Assembly (NCBI GenBank): GCA_016214905.1
Contig: JACRMQ010000006.1
Location: 1 to 64,000 of the forward strand
Origin: Ignavibacteriales bacterium
Lineage (GTDB): Bacteria > Bacteroidota > Ignavibacteria > UBA10030 > SZUA-254
Direction: 5' to 3'
Length of the DNA stretch: 64,000 nt
The first letter of the stretch is position 1, and each line of letters starts with the position of its first letter. A program made the translations under genes and the position numbers. Below, one piece after another: positions 19,483 through 28,326 of this stretch. Under the pieces are notes generated by a model. It had not been told where the DNA came from. It saw nothing but the letters and a program-made list of their open reading frames with translations, and made no database searches.

Positions 19483-19722
19483 ATGATAATTACCGATCTA
19501 GTAGTAATCAGAACTTGGTGCCCTTTTTGCGGCACCAAGTTGGAATTCCGACAGCATAAAAATATGAAGCGAAAACGAAGATATTACTGCGATAATATGT
19601 GCAAGGAGGATCATCGCATTACGTTAGATCCAAGTCACCCCCAATATCGTGAAGTGGTTAATAGACAACTGAAATTAAAAGGTTACAAAAAAATAAGGAG
19701 TAGAAAAAATGAGTACAAGTAA
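19483..19722 (+). CDS. Zinc-ribbon-like small protein
   Basis: ATG 19483 is chosen because GGAGG lies 8 bp upstream; the longer frame from 19429 runs through the previous gene. The 79-residue basic protein carries two cysteine pairs, TWCPFCG and YYCDNMC, typical of a zinc ribbon, then a lysine-rich tail. Its 3' end overlaps the ATPase gene by 14 bp. It is probably a nucleic-acid-binding accessory of the replication module. Confidence 0.6.
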   Translation: MIITDLVVIRTWCPFCGTKLEFRQHKNMKRKRRYYCDNMCKEDHRITLDPSHPQYREVVNRQLKLKGYKKIRSRKNEYK

Positions 19723-20629
19723 TACACAAACGCCAAAAAGCATCGATATAAAATCGCTTGATACCATAATGAAGGATAATGATAAAGCTCCCAGCCCTAT
19801 TATCGATGACGGAATCCTCTTGGATAAAACATTATTGTTAGTATTTGGTCAACCAAAAGCTAAAAAAACATTTCTCTGTTTAAATATGGGATTGGCAATA
19901 GCTCAGGGTAAATCATTCGCTGGTTTTAAAATACCAGGAGCACAGAAGGTGTTATTTCTATCAGCTGAGGGTGGTTATTACCCTATCCGTGATAGGATAA
20001 AAACAATGGTTACTGATATAAAGGAAGAACATAGGAATAACTTCAAGATGTGCTTTAATGCAAGATTAAATCTGATGGTCGAAGAGGATCTGGATCTTAT
20101 TGTAGAACATATTGATGCATATAAGCCAAAAGTTCTTATCATTGACCCATTTGTTCGTTTCCATGATAATGATGAAAATTCAGCAAGTGAAATGTCGAAA
20201 GTCCTCGGCAACATCCGGCACCTAATCGAGCAGTATAATCTTTCGATTATACTGGTTCATCATGCCGGAAAAGATAATACAAGAGGATTAAGAGGTTCAT
20301 CTGCTATTGTCGGTGAATACGATTCGAGTATTCATATCGCTAATAGCGGTGAAACGAGCAGTCTGTCATTCGATATGCGACACGTGAAGACACCTGAAGA
20401 CCGGAAGATCATTTTCGATGATAAAACATTATGGTTCGATGTTTTTTTAAATGAAACTCCAGTCGTCAATGTTATCAAGGCAATCGGTTCGAGTGCCACC
20501 AAGAAGGAGATAGTGGATATATTAATGAATGAGCATTCATATTCAGACAGCGGCGCATATAAGGCAATTGACCGTGCAGTTGCGAAGAATCTGATTACTA
20601 CAAAGGACGGAACATATTCACTTCAGTAA
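19709..20629 (+). CDS. RepA/DnaB-like AAA ATPase
   Basis: This 306-residue RecA-fold ATPase has a variant Walker A GQPKAKKT (residues 47-54), VLFLSAEGG, Walker B VLIIDPFVRFHDND, and the sensor stretch IILVHHAGKDNTRGLRGSSAI. It matches the AAA_25 or RepA hexameric helicase group used by plasmids and phages, where it unwinds the origin. The last 60 residues look like a winged-helix domain (KKEIVDILMNEHSYSDSGAY). Five copies of a 10-bp motif start inside its stop codon region, which supports a replication role for the locus. Confidence 0.78.
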   Translation: MSTSNTQTPKSIDIKSLDTIMKDNDKAPSPIIDDGILLDKTLLLVFGQPKAKKTFLCLNMGLAIAQGKSFAGFKIPGAQKVLFLSAEGGYYPIRDRIKTMVTDIKEEHRNNFKMCFNARLNLMVEEDLDLIVEHIDAYKPKVLIIDPFVRFHDNDENSASEMSKVLGNIRHLIEQYNLSIILVHHAGKDNTRGLRGSSAIVGEYDSSIHIANSGETSSLSFDMRHVKTPEDRKIIFDDKTLWFDVFLNETPVVNVIKAIGSSATKKEIVDILMNEHSYSDSGAYKAIDRAVAKNLITTKDGTYSLQ

Positions 20630-20826
20630 ATTCTACTTTTATATTTTACAGTAGAATTTATGTTTTGAAATATGCTATAACCCCATGAGATATATTAAGT
20701 TATAGAAATTCTACTGAAAATGAGAGGGATATATGATAAAAGTGATAAAAATCCTTGAAAATATGCTGGAATAAATGAAATTCTACTTTCTACTGGTCCT
20801 TATATAGGGAGTATAAAGTAGAATTC
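20628..20826. repeat. Iteron-like AAATTCTACT repeats, candidate origin or operator
   Basis: Forward copies of AAATTCTACT lie at 20628-20637, 20706-20715 and 20778-20787. Inverse copies lie at 20650-20659 (AGTAGAATTT, perfect) and 20817-20826 (one mismatch). A shortened copy (TTTCTACT) lies at 20787-20794. The copies pair as dyads and sit in an AT-rich stretch directly behind the RepA-like ATPase gene. This layout fits replication iterons or an autoregulatory operator. No protein is encoded here. Confidence 0.65.
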
Positions 20827-20842
20827 TATACCACGGCAGATT

Positions 20843-20880
20843 AGGCTGCCCCCCTTTGTGGGGGGCAGCCTTTCTGCCTT
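20843..20880 (+). terminator. Strong hairpin terminator
   Basis: AGGCTGCCCCCC (20843-20854) pairs perfectly with GGGGGGCAGCCT (20860-20871) around a TTTGT loop and is followed by TTCTGCCTT. The 12-bp stem ends the plus-strand replication module. Confidence 0.75.
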
Positions 20881-21242
20881 CTAGTGGTGTAGCTATAGGA
20901 TCTACCGTTTCTTTTTCTTTCCCGTCACGCCCAACGCTTTGTGGTAGGAGCGCCAGCTCTGTAAGCGACGAAGAAATGGCAAAGTCGATGGGGTAGCTCT
21001 TAAAAATTATATGTCTTTTTTCCGTACTCTCTTGATATGAGCAGTGCCTTAGGGTTCCAGGGATATGCTGATTGCTGTCATGCTAACAGCCACACTTATA
21101 GATTATCGGGTTTCAGTCTGAGCTTATATATTCATTTATCTGTACACTGCTGTCATGGCGACTGTAATGCTTTATATATTCCAGGGTGACAATCAATAAT
21201 GGGATAATTACCTTGAGCGTTCAAGAGAAAGAGAAAAAAATA
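20881..21242. other. Non-coding spacer between convergent modules
   Basis: No gene is visible between the two terminators. The spacer holds two copies of TGCTGTCATG (21073-21082 and 21148-21157) and two copies of TTCCAGGG near 21055 and 21179. This may be a leftover duplicated segment or a second repeat array. I can assign no function. Confidence 0.4.
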
Positions 21243-21266
21243 ACCCAGCGCCGGTAGGCGCTGGGT
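21243..21266 (-). terminator. Terminator of minus-strand recombination operon
   Basis: ACCCAGCGCC (21243-21252) pairs with GGCGCTGGGT (21257-21266) around GGTA. On the minus strand the stem is followed by TTATTTTTTT, a proper T tract. It lies 28 bp past the stop of the last gene in the operon. Confidence 0.8.
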
Positions 21267-21293
21267 GTGGGGTGAAGTTTAGCTATTCTCGAG

Positions 21294-21854
21294 CTAGAAA
21301 GCCATTGATTCCATTTGCTCGGTCACGGGAGCTGGCATATCCAAAAGATCCGGGTGGTAATTTCTCGGATATCCTTTTGCCAGTGAACGCTTGAATCTGC
21401 TCAAGAGAAAGTCAGCACCTTCTTCAACGGAAGCAATCTGATTCCAATCCGTATACCGATACTTGCCGCCTTCTCTTACGCCTGAGATATAAGACAGCCG
21501 TAAGAATTTCTTGCCAGCGAGTGAATCGATGATATCTGTTGGTATATGGTTAGCTTCATCGAGAGTACCATTGTAACCGAATCTCGCTAAGGCTTCTTGA
21601 ACGAGGAATCCAGATCCCCATCCGACAACTTCTCCAGAATCAAAATCTCTTTTGAAGTTGCCAGCGATAATCATCTGCGGCTGGAACTCCTTACCGATAT
21701 CGAGTGTGAGTTTTATGCCAATATCGATTGGCTGTTCTGACAATGGAAGTTGCTCACCTGAAATGTCGCTGGCATTTACGATTGTTACTTCATTGATGTA
21801 AATTCCAGGACCATATGTTGTTTTGCTGAATGGCTTATTGCATGATAATGTCAT
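21294..21854 (-). CDS. Phage-type hypothetical, possible ssDNA-binding partner
   Basis: The 186-residue product has a beta-rich first half (GPGIYINEVTIVNASD, PIDIGIKLTLDIG, PQMIIAGNF) and a helical second half. I do not recognise the family with certainty. Phage Sak4-like recombinases often have a small single-strand-binding protein as the next gene, and this gene follows one, so that role is a guess from position and fold. It is the last gene of the minus-strand operon. Confidence 0.55.
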   Translation of the reverse strand: MTLSCNKPFSKTTYGPGIYINEVTIVNASDISGEQLPLSEQPIDIGIKLTLDIGKEFQPQMIIAGNFKRDFDSGEVVGWGSGFLVQEALARFGYNGTLDEANHIPTDIIDSLAGKKFLRLSYISGVREGGKYRYTDWNQIASVEEGADFLLSRFKRSLAKGYPRNYHPDLLDMPAPVTEQMESMAF

Positions 21855-21892
21855 GATGTTAATCCTTTATGATATTTTGATTGATTGGTTAA

Positions 21893-22624
21893 TTAAGACG
21901 CTCTCTTTAATGCTTGTTGAGTCAAAGACAGCTTAGTTATTATTTGAGATAATGTTTCTTCCCGTTGAATGGCAGGGGATAGATCGCCGGTGAAACCGTT
22001 CTTCGTTAGGTTAAGCTTACGGTCTTTATCCTGAGAATATTGAAGAACGATATCAGCTTTGTAAGGAAGAGTGCTATAAACACGTGGTACGATAGAGCCT
22101 GTTGGTTTATCACCCACGTACTCTTCTTTCACTCTGGTAGTTATAACAAGATTAAACTTCTTAGAAAATTTAATCTCATCAATTATTGCATTGCACATTC
22201 CCCAGACATCTGCCCAATTAAACGTTGGATATACCTTTTCCATTTTGGTTCTATCCAGATATTCAATCTCAGCAAATGTTTGAAGATCAGAACCGGAATC
22301 TATTACGATTGTTCCTTCCGGTTGATATTTTATAATGTGTTTAATTGCTACTACCATCTCAGAGAAATTCCTCACAAGAGCAACCTTGACGTTCCTGAAC
22401 TTACGAGTAACTATCTGTGCACGGTACTCAGTGTCGAGTAAATACACAGGAGCAAGCTCATTCATCGTGCAAGCAAGATGAGTTTTCCCTGAACCTTCTT
22501 TACCGGCAATTAGAACTACCAGTTTTGATGCATCTTCGGGATCAGAGAACTTGAAGGCGTCACGTTGAGTGATTAACTCTTGACGTTCCTTGTCATTTTT
22601 ATAGAATGGATTTGGTTTAGACAT
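21893..22624 (-). CDS. Sak4-like (AAA_24) phage recombination ATPase
   Basis: The 243-residue RecA-fold ATPase has Walker A GKEGSGKT at residues 41-48, VYLLDTEYRAQ, Walker B TIVIDSGSD and a Q-rich C-terminus. It matches the AAA_24/Sak4 group of phage single-strand annealing or RecA-like recombinases. The start has a fair ribosome site (AGAGGTATAAC). It lies between the DUF932 gene and a possible SSB-like gene on the same strand, a common phage arrangement. Confidence 0.8.
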   Translation of the reverse strand: MSKPNPFYKNDKERQELITQRDAFKFSDPEDASKLVVLIAGKEGSGKTHLACTMNELAPVYLLDTEYRAQIVTRKFRNVKVALVRNFSEMVVAIKHIIKYQPEGTIVIDSGSDLQTFAEIEYLDRTKMEKVYPTFNWADVWGMCNAIIDEIKFSKKFNLVITTRVKEEYVGDKPTGSIVPRVYSTLPYKADIVLQYSQDKDRKLNLTKNGFTGDLSPAIQREETLSQIITKLSLTQQALKRAS

Positions 22625-22635
22625 GTTATACCTCT

Positions 22636-23427
22636 TTAGTTTAATCGTTGAGCGAATGAGATTAACGCATCAGTTGCATAGCTATTGTTGCGATAATCAG
22701 TTATGGTTGGCTTCTCGTTGTGCCAGAATATCCTTGTAGCGGCATCGAGTAAACCAAATGCGGTATGCTTTTCATGCATAAGGTATTGATCCATAACTTT
22801 TCCCCAAGAACTCAGATTGAATTCTTTGAGGAATTCTTTCCGTAATATCTTAAGGTCAGGTATGGTCAATTGTTTGCGGTTTAGCTTGCCGAGTGTAAAT
22901 GCAAGATTGGCAAGCTTTGATTTAGAGGTTGGCATGAGTGTCAGAAATGCCTTCTCCGTTTGCTCATCCCAGTTGACATTGCCTTTCTGATGCTTGAATG
23001 TAAAACGAGAGAAGAATGTTTCACTCGTCATACCGTTACTGCATACAAGATGTTCGGCATATGCACCGACAGATACTGCAAGTGAGCCGTCGTAACTGTT
23101 ATGAGCGATTAAACCGAACCGTATACAGTCACCGGGAGAGATTTCTGCGGTGATATTATCGGTTGAAAGTGAGTAAACGAATCTTCGACCATCGAAAAAA
23201 CATTTCCGCATCTTCCAGTCATCAATCTTTGATCGTTCAGCTATCTGATCGACAACATTCTTTACTCTTGTATTATGGACGAGTAAATAATTAGGTGAGA
23301 CTACACCTATCTCATTCCAGCCAGTCTTTTCATCTTCATCTCTGATGCGTACAGACCTGCCTTGTGAATGCATTCCATCTCTGGAAAACAAGGGTGTAAC
23401 TTCTATTTCAGCATATGGATTGTTCAT
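22636..23427 (-). CDS. DUF932 phage/plasmid protein
   Basis: This 263-residue protein shows the DUF932 pattern: NYLLVHNTRVKNVVD, FGLIAHNSYDGSLAV, LVCSNGM and a helical C-terminus ending in TDYRNNSYATDALISFAQ. DUF932 proteins are widespread on phages, plasmids and islands and are linked to DNA metabolism, but their biochemical role is not settled. An AAAGGAGATAT ribosome site precedes the ATG. The gene lies 11 bp before the Sak4-like gene. Confidence 0.82.
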   Translation of the reverse strand: MNNPYAEIEVTPLFSRDGMHSQGRSVRIRDEDEKTGWNEIGVVSPNYLLVHNTRVKNVVDQIAERSKIDDWKMRKCFFDGRRFVYSLSTDNITAEISPGDCIRFGLIAHNSYDGSLAVSVGAYAEHLVCSNGMTSETFFSRFTFKHQKGNVNWDEQTEKAFLTLMPTSKSKLANLAFTLGKLNRKQLTIPDLKILRKEFLKEFNLSSWGKVMDQYLMHEKHTAFGLLDAATRIFWHNEKPTITDYRNNSYATDALISFAQRLN

Positions 23428-23465
23428 AAAAAAATATCTCCTTTGATTGTTAATTGAATTGTTAT

Positions 23466-23918
23466 TTAAATTAATCCTCGTTCAGCGAACGAGGTGTAAT
23501 TATCATCTGCAATGATGATGTGGTCGTGAATGGGAATCCCGATAATCTTTCCTGCTTCTACAATCTGTTTTGTGATTGATAAATCGTCAGAAGATGGTTC
23601 TGGATTACCCGATGGATGGTTATGAATAATGATTGCACTTGCCGATGTTGCTACTATTGCTCCTCTGAATACTTCACGAGGATGAATAAGCGAAGAGTTT
23701 AAAATGCCTTCGGTTACAATCTCAAATCCGATCACTCTGTTGGCACTGTTTAACCAGAGAACTACAAACCGTTCTTTGACCTGATCTTTGAAAAGGAATT
23801 GAAAATGCTGTGATACATCGGAAGGTGAATTGATATATATCTTGCTGTCCTTCAGACTAGGATAGGTCGTACTGCAATCTGAAAATCTCCACGTTATTGT
23901 TTTTATGTAATGTTTCAT
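23466..23918 (-). CDS. RadC-like JAB/MPN domain protein
   Basis: The ATG at 23918 is chosen because AAGGAG lies 9 bp upstream; a longer frame to 24029 runs into the previous gene. The 150-residue product contains IIIHNHPSGNPEPSSDD, the JAMM zinc motif (HxHPSGxxxPSxxD) of RadC proteins. It is the domain core without the long N-terminal helix-hairpin-helix of chromosomal RadC, as is usual in mobile elements. Its role in recombination is still debated. Confidence 0.88.
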   Translation of the reverse strand: MKHYIKTITWRFSDCSTTYPSLKDSKIYINSPSDVSQHFQFLFKDQVKERFVVLWLNSANRVIGFEIVTEGILNSSLIHPREVFRGAIVATSASAIIIHNHPSGNPEPSSDDLSITKQIVEAGKIIGIPIHDHIIIADDNYTSFAERGLI

Positions 23919-23992
23919 TGTTATTACTCCTTGATGGTTGTTATTTAAGAAGAGGAGAGCATGAATTTTACTCCATGCTCTCTGGCGGTGGG

Positions 23993-24262
23993 TTATAAGG
24001 CAAGTCCGGTGAAGCGGAATTCTAGCCAAGCTTTACCAGGGTATTTTGTGGATGGGAATGGTGGTTTAGGATTAATAGTTAAATGGTTTGACGATGCCCA
24101 ATCAGTTGCTCTTTGTGTAGCAAGCTTGATCTGATCGGCCTTCATATCGACTAATCCTCTCATACCGTCGGCAGTTGATATGTCTCTGGTAATCTCGGTT
24201 GTCCGGTTATCTTGTGTGCCGGTGAATCTGTAGAAATTGAACTTGAACTTGTTTGTTTCCAT
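23993..24262 (-). CDS. Hypothetical protein heading the minus-strand island operon
   Basis: ATG 24262 is preferred because GGAG lies 9 bp upstream; an in-frame ATG at 24274 would add four residues. The 89-residue product is basic with a beta-rich start (KFKFNFYRFTGTQDN) and ends in AWLEFRFTGLAL. I do not recognise it. It is the first gene of the run leading to RadC, DUF932 and Sak4-like genes. Confidence 0.55.
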   Translation of the reverse strand: METNKFKFNFYRFTGTQDNRTTEITRDISTADGMRGLVDMKADQIKLATQRATDWASSNHLTINPKPPFPSTKYPGKAWLEFRFTGLAL

Positions 24263-24274
24263 GATGAACTCCAT

Positions 24275-24855
24275 GATGATTAAATGTTTTCATCCACAAG
24301 CGGACACCACCCCCATGTGCTAATTCGGGTTGTTCTAATTCAATAGAATTTTCAACTAAAAAGAGGGGGTATGAGGGACTTTGAATGGGGGGTGGGGTGA
24401 TTGATGAAAACCGCGGTCGCACTATAATATAATTTTTGAAAGGATATACTGTTAGGGCTGAACAATAGTTCGACTTTATTGTTTAAATTGGAAGGATTTT
24501 GGTGCTATGTCAGAGGTTAGATTTATGTAATGACCATCATCTGAAGGTGAAAAAATATTTTGCGAAAATAGAGAAATATTGCGCGAAAATAGTTGACTTT
24601 GCTATGAGATTTTGATAAATTAGCGGAATAAAATTCAGGCATATGAAGCGGCTTGGATAGATTTAGGGTTGCGATTGAGGATGAAGATGATGATGGCCTA
24701 CGGATGATGAAAGAAAATTTCATAGAAATGAAAGATGAATGTTTGAATCAATGACGAATAATAGTATCAGATATCCGATTAAAAATAAAAAGACGCAAAG
24801 ATAACTTATGATCAAGTAGTATATTACTTAGATAATTAGATAGATTATATAATAC
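24275..24855. promoter_or_regulatory. Divergent control region with 19-nt tandem repeat
   Basis: The stretch separates the minus-strand operon from the plus-strand HAD gene. AAATATTTTGCGAAAATAG (24553-24571) is repeated as AAATATTGCGCGAAAATAG (24574-24592) with two differences and a 21-bp period, which suits a regulator binding two adjacent turns. A plus-strand promoter-like TTGACT (24593-24598) and TAAATT (24616-24621), 17 bp apart, follows directly. A tiny frame (TTG at about 24652) follows but is not supported as a gene. The region also holds GGGGTATGAGG / GGGGGGTGGGGTG purine runs near 24365-24400. Confidence 0.45.
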
Positions 24856-25437
24856 ATGTCAAGCTCGCTTTTCAATATAGATTTTTTTAGAAATATTAAT
24901 TTGATCTTTAAACCTTCGTTATGGGTACCGGACTTTGAGGTGAACTCGATCTTTGAACTCAGGGAGGTTATTGACAGTACTATTAAGGGAATTGTCTTTG
25001 ATATTGATCAAACGTTAATTCCATACGGTCAAACAATAATTGACAAACATATTCTAGAAGAAATAGATAAGCTCAAACAAAATTATTCATGTTGTCTTCT
25101 ATCAAACTATCCAAAGATGATATCAAGAACCAATCGATTAAATAATATAGAAAATCAATTGGGTATTCCAGTAGTCCTAGCAGAGAAAAAGAAACCAGAT
25201 CCAGTGGCTTTTCGAGCGTCAATCGAGAAACTTAAGCTGATGCCTGGGCAAATAGCAATGGTAGGTGATCGAATTCTGACAGACATTATCGGAGCCAAAA
25301 ATTGTGGATTTAAAACAGTTCTAGTGAAACCGTTGGATGCAAAAACAGACCCGTATGTAATGGTCACTCTTCCGAGGAAAATTGAGATCACTATTTTAAC
25401 AATTATTAAATATCTTACTAAGGCAAATATATTATGA
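24856..25437 (+). CDS. YqeG-type HAD phosphatase
   Basis: The 193-residue protein has the HAD motifs GIVFDIDQTLIPYG (Asp49, Asp51), LLSNYP, KKKPDPVAF with the motif III Lys, and MVGDRILTDIIGA. This matches the YqeG or GEP4 family, whose members dephosphorylate phosphatidylglycerophosphate. It could equally act on another phosphate monoester. The stop overlaps the next gene by 4 bp, so the two are almost certainly expressed together. The island has no other lipid genes, and a duplicated house-keeping role would be unusual here. Confidence 0.78.
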   Translation: MSSSLFNIDFFRNINLIFKPSLWVPDFEVNSIFELREVIDSTIKGIVFDIDQTLIPYGQTIIDKHILEEIDKLKQNYSCCLLSNYPKMISRTNRLNNIENQLGIPVVLAEKKKPDPVAFRASIEKLKLMPGQIAMVGDRILTDIIGAKNCGFKTVLVKPLDAKTDPYVMVTLPRKIEITILTIIKYLTKANIL

Positions 25438-26822
25438 AACTAATCACAAATAGATGGGTGTTGTTAACGGTGATATCTGCTATTATCACATTCTTCGGGG
25501 TTAAGGTTTTGGACTTTGCGACTTTAGATGCTGGTACCCAAGCATTGATATATATTGGAGTGACTTTATTGATCGTCATTATTAATCTATTCAGGTTACA
25601 GCTACTTTATGATCGCCCGTTTAGCCCAAATCCATTTCATTACATACCGACAACCGCAGCTTTGGCTCGTTTTGTTATAACCATCTCCCTTTCGGTGAGT
25701 TTTTTTTCTGGTTTATATTCATATTGGCCTGCGTTAATTTATCTCACATACTTTTATTTCATGACAAGTACATATGACTTGCCAGCTTATCATAAGCATT
25801 TCTTCAGAGGATTTAGAGTAGTTGCTGACTTAATATTAGCTGCTTTAATTTTCTGTTATAATGGAGGTTTGCGCAATCCGACTTGGATTATGTTCCTCGT
25901 GCCAATAACTACCATGGCACGTCACTATGTTTCATGGAAACCATATTGTACAACTCTTTCTGCGATATTATTTGTTACTCTTGTATCAATATTTTCGAAT
26001 TCACCTTACATAACTACGATAGATATTTCACCAATTTTGGGAAATATGGGTTCAAATTTTTCGTCTTATGTTTCTACACCTTCAGCAATGACTAATTGGG
26101 AAAACTTTAAATTGCTGTTAATTGCTAACATCATGATGATTCTTACAACACTAATTTTTCTTGCCGAAACAAAAAACAGGTTGAGAAATGTCTTCACTTT
26201 TGCAGGTAATTTCTTTGAATTTGTTTTAAAAAATAGTAAGAAAATTACCGCTAATATGCTTAATTATCTCTGTGTTTCACTCAATGTGGAAGCAATTATC
26301 GTTATAGTTGATAAACCGGACAAACCTAATGAAATACAGTTTACTTTTCAAAACCGTAATGAAGCTGGTGATCACAATTCAAGGTGTTCATATAAAAGTA
26401 TAAATGAAATGGATCCCAATCAGGAAAAGGCGTTTATTGAATGGTGGGCAAAAGCCATGGAATTTATTAAGCAACAGCAAGCATATTATAAAAAACAAGG
26501 CCCTGTTAGACGTTGGTTCCTTAAAGACAATACTTCAACTTTAGATTCTGGTGATATTCCACAATTATATTCACATACAGCACCAGCATTATTTTCAGAG
26601 TTTTCCAGTATATTTTTAAAACCTGATAGTGAAATGATGAAAATTCGTACCATTGCAAATCTTTACAAGAAAATGGACCTTGTATCGATTGTTCCATTTA
26701 AAGTTGGAAATTCTAACTTTATCATTTTAAACGATCTTCCAACAAAATTCAGAATTGTCCCTCGTCCATTCTGGGATGATGGTATTCAGAAAATTCACAT
26801 GACAAAGTTTATTCTTGATTAA
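25434..26822 (+). CDS. Multi-pass membrane protein with cytosolic sensor-like domain
   Basis: The 462-residue protein has about seven hydrophobic segments in residues 8-250 (WVLLTVISAIITFFGVKVL, GTQALIYIGVTLLIVIINLF and so on). A soluble region of about 200 residues follows (ANMLNYLCVSLNVEAIIVIV ... NSNFIILNDLP) that could be a GAF-like fold. No histidine kinase, cyclase or transporter motif is visible. The translation-coupled HAD phosphatase upstream suggests a two-protein membrane module. Function is unknown. Confidence 0.7.
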   Translation: MKLITNRWVLLTVISAIITFFGVKVLDFATLDAGTQALIYIGVTLLIVIINLFRLQLLYDRPFSPNPFHYIPTTAALARFVITISLSVSFFSGLYSYWPALIYLTYFYFMTSTYDLPAYHKHFFRGFRVVADLILAALIFCYNGGLRNPTWIMFLVPITTMARHYVSWKPYCTTLSAILFVTLVSIFSNSPYITTIDISPILGNMGSNFSSYVSTPSAMTNWENFKLLLIANIMMILTTLIFLAETKNRLRNVFTFAGNFFEFVLKNSKKITANMLNYLCVSLNVEAIIVIVDKPDKPNEIQFTFQNRNEAGDHNSRCSYKSINEMDPNQEKAFIEWWAKAMEFIKQQQAYYKKQGPVRRWFLKDNTSTLDSGDIPQLYSHTAPALFSEFSSIFLKPDSEMMKIRTIANLYKKMDLVSIVPFKVGNSNFIILNDLPTKFRIVPRPFWDDGIQKIHMTKFILD

Positions 26823-26982
26823 TTGTGTTTAAAGCTTACAATAAAGCAACAAACATGTGAAATAATCTATTGACTCGCTCACAAAGAATTTATTAATCAG
26901 AGTTCACTCCGCACAGAATTATTTTGCAAACCAAATAGATAATGCTTACAAACATTCTAGAAAATGATGAAATTTATTTAAT

Positions 26983-28326
26983 ATGACTTTGGATCTTGGA
27001 ACGAATAATCTCTTTGTGGAAGGCAAAGACCAATTACCATCTTGGGGGGAGGAGGGTAAGGGCATCCAGAAAATTAAAGCACTTTTGAAAAGTTACCTTG
27101 AACTTGACAATGTGAGTTTTCTTTTCGGTGCAGGTTCATCAATGAACATCGGTTCCGTTTCAATAGCTAACATTCCTAAAAAAATTGAAGACAGAATAAA
27201 AACAACTTCCGTTGATATAAGCGGAGCTCCATTACCTGATACTCTTTATGCCGAATTTATTTCTACAATCAGGGAACTTCAAAAAGCAGAAACAGAAAAG
27301 AGAACGGGTACCGGAGAAATTGAATATTCCCTTGAAACATTTTTAAACTATTTGGTTGCACAGGAATATGTTCTTGAACTTAATCCTGCTGCTATAAAAC
27401 TTAAATACCTTCCAGATTTAATCCGTACAATTAAACAAGGATTGTTTGAACTTTGCGACATCGAAAAACTGTCAAATGCTTCTTGGCTGACGGGTGATGT
27501 AAAATCAAACCTTGATAAGAATAAATCATTTTATCATGAGAAGTTTACAAAGAAGATTCTTCAAAGACCCTTGAACTTAAAGAGAGCAAATATTTTCACA
27601 ACAAACTATGATTTGGCTTTTGAATATGCCTTTGATAAGTTGGGAGTAAATTTCATAAGCGGATTTTCAGGGTTTCAAAAAAGAACTTTCAAGCCCGAAG
27701 CGTTTGAGTATGATTTGTTTTTCCCAGGTTCAACGACACAAGGCAGAGTTCAGAGAATTGAAAAGGTTTTACGTTATTACAAAATTCATGGCTCACTTAC
27801 TTGGTTAAAAGAAACCCCGTCAGAGAATAATGTTTACGGAATATCAGAAGTGCCAATAGAACTTATCAGGGGCATGAAGGATTTTGAGAACATTATGATC
27901 TACCCTACTACAGCAAAGAAATCGTTCACTTTAGATTTTCCTTATTCGGAGTTATTCAGACAATTCTCTGCGACTATTTCACAATCTCAATCGGTTCTCA
28001 TCACCTACGGTTATTCTTTCAGTGATGAGCATATTAACGATATCATATATCAGGCTTTAACAATTCCATCTTTCACATTAATTATCATTGATTACAATGG
28101 GACAAAAACAAGTGAAGAAATTAAGAAGCTGAAAGAACTGAAAGACCCAAGAGTAATCATATTGCAGGGCGAACAACTTGGGAGTTTTTCATTTTTCGTT
28201 GAAGAACTATTGCCTGATTTAATTGAGATGAATACTTATGAGAAAATTGCTGAAACATTGCGAAAATTATTTGATAATAGTTCTACTACACCTTCAGTAA
28301 CAACTCCAACCCCACCAGTAGTATGA
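26983..28326 (+). CDS. SIR2-like defence effector
   Basis: This 447-residue protein has the SIR2-like NADase fold. FLFGAGSSMNIG (Gly49-Ser53) is the nucleotide-binding loop, IFTTNYDLAFEYAFDKLGV and YKIHGSLTW (His269) are the conserved core, and VLITYGYSFSDEHIND closes the site. The stop overlaps the ATG of the HerA-type gene, so both are translated together. SIR2-HerA pairs are an established anti-phage system in which the complex depletes NAD+ or degrades nucleic acid. Assignment to that family is strong. Activity in this host is inferred. Confidence 0.9.
   Translation: MTLDLGTNNLFVEGKDQLPSWGEEGKGIQKIKALLKSYLELDNVSFLFGAGSSMNIGSVSIANIPKKIEDRIKTTSVDISGAPLPDTLYAEFISTIRELQKAETEKRTGTGEIEYSLETFLNYLVAQEYVLELNPAAIKLKYLPDLIRTIKQGLFELCDIEKLSNASWLTGDVKSNLDKNKSFYHEKFTKKILQRPLNLKRANIFTTNYDLAFEYAFDKLGVNFISGFSGFQKRTFKPEAFEYDLFFPGSTTQGRVQRIEKVLRYYKIHGSLTWLKETPSENNVYGISEVPIELIRGMKDFENIMIYPTTAKKSFTLDFPYSELFRQFSATISQSQSVLITYGYSFSDEHINDIIYQALTIPSFTLIIIDYNGTKTSEEIKKLKELKDPRVIILQGEQLGSFSFFVEELLPDLIEMNTYEKIAETLRKLFDNSSTTPSVTTPTPPVV

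Noticed and set aside
18664-24262. Complete prophage
   Set aside because: No capsid, tail, portal, terminase or lysis gene is present.
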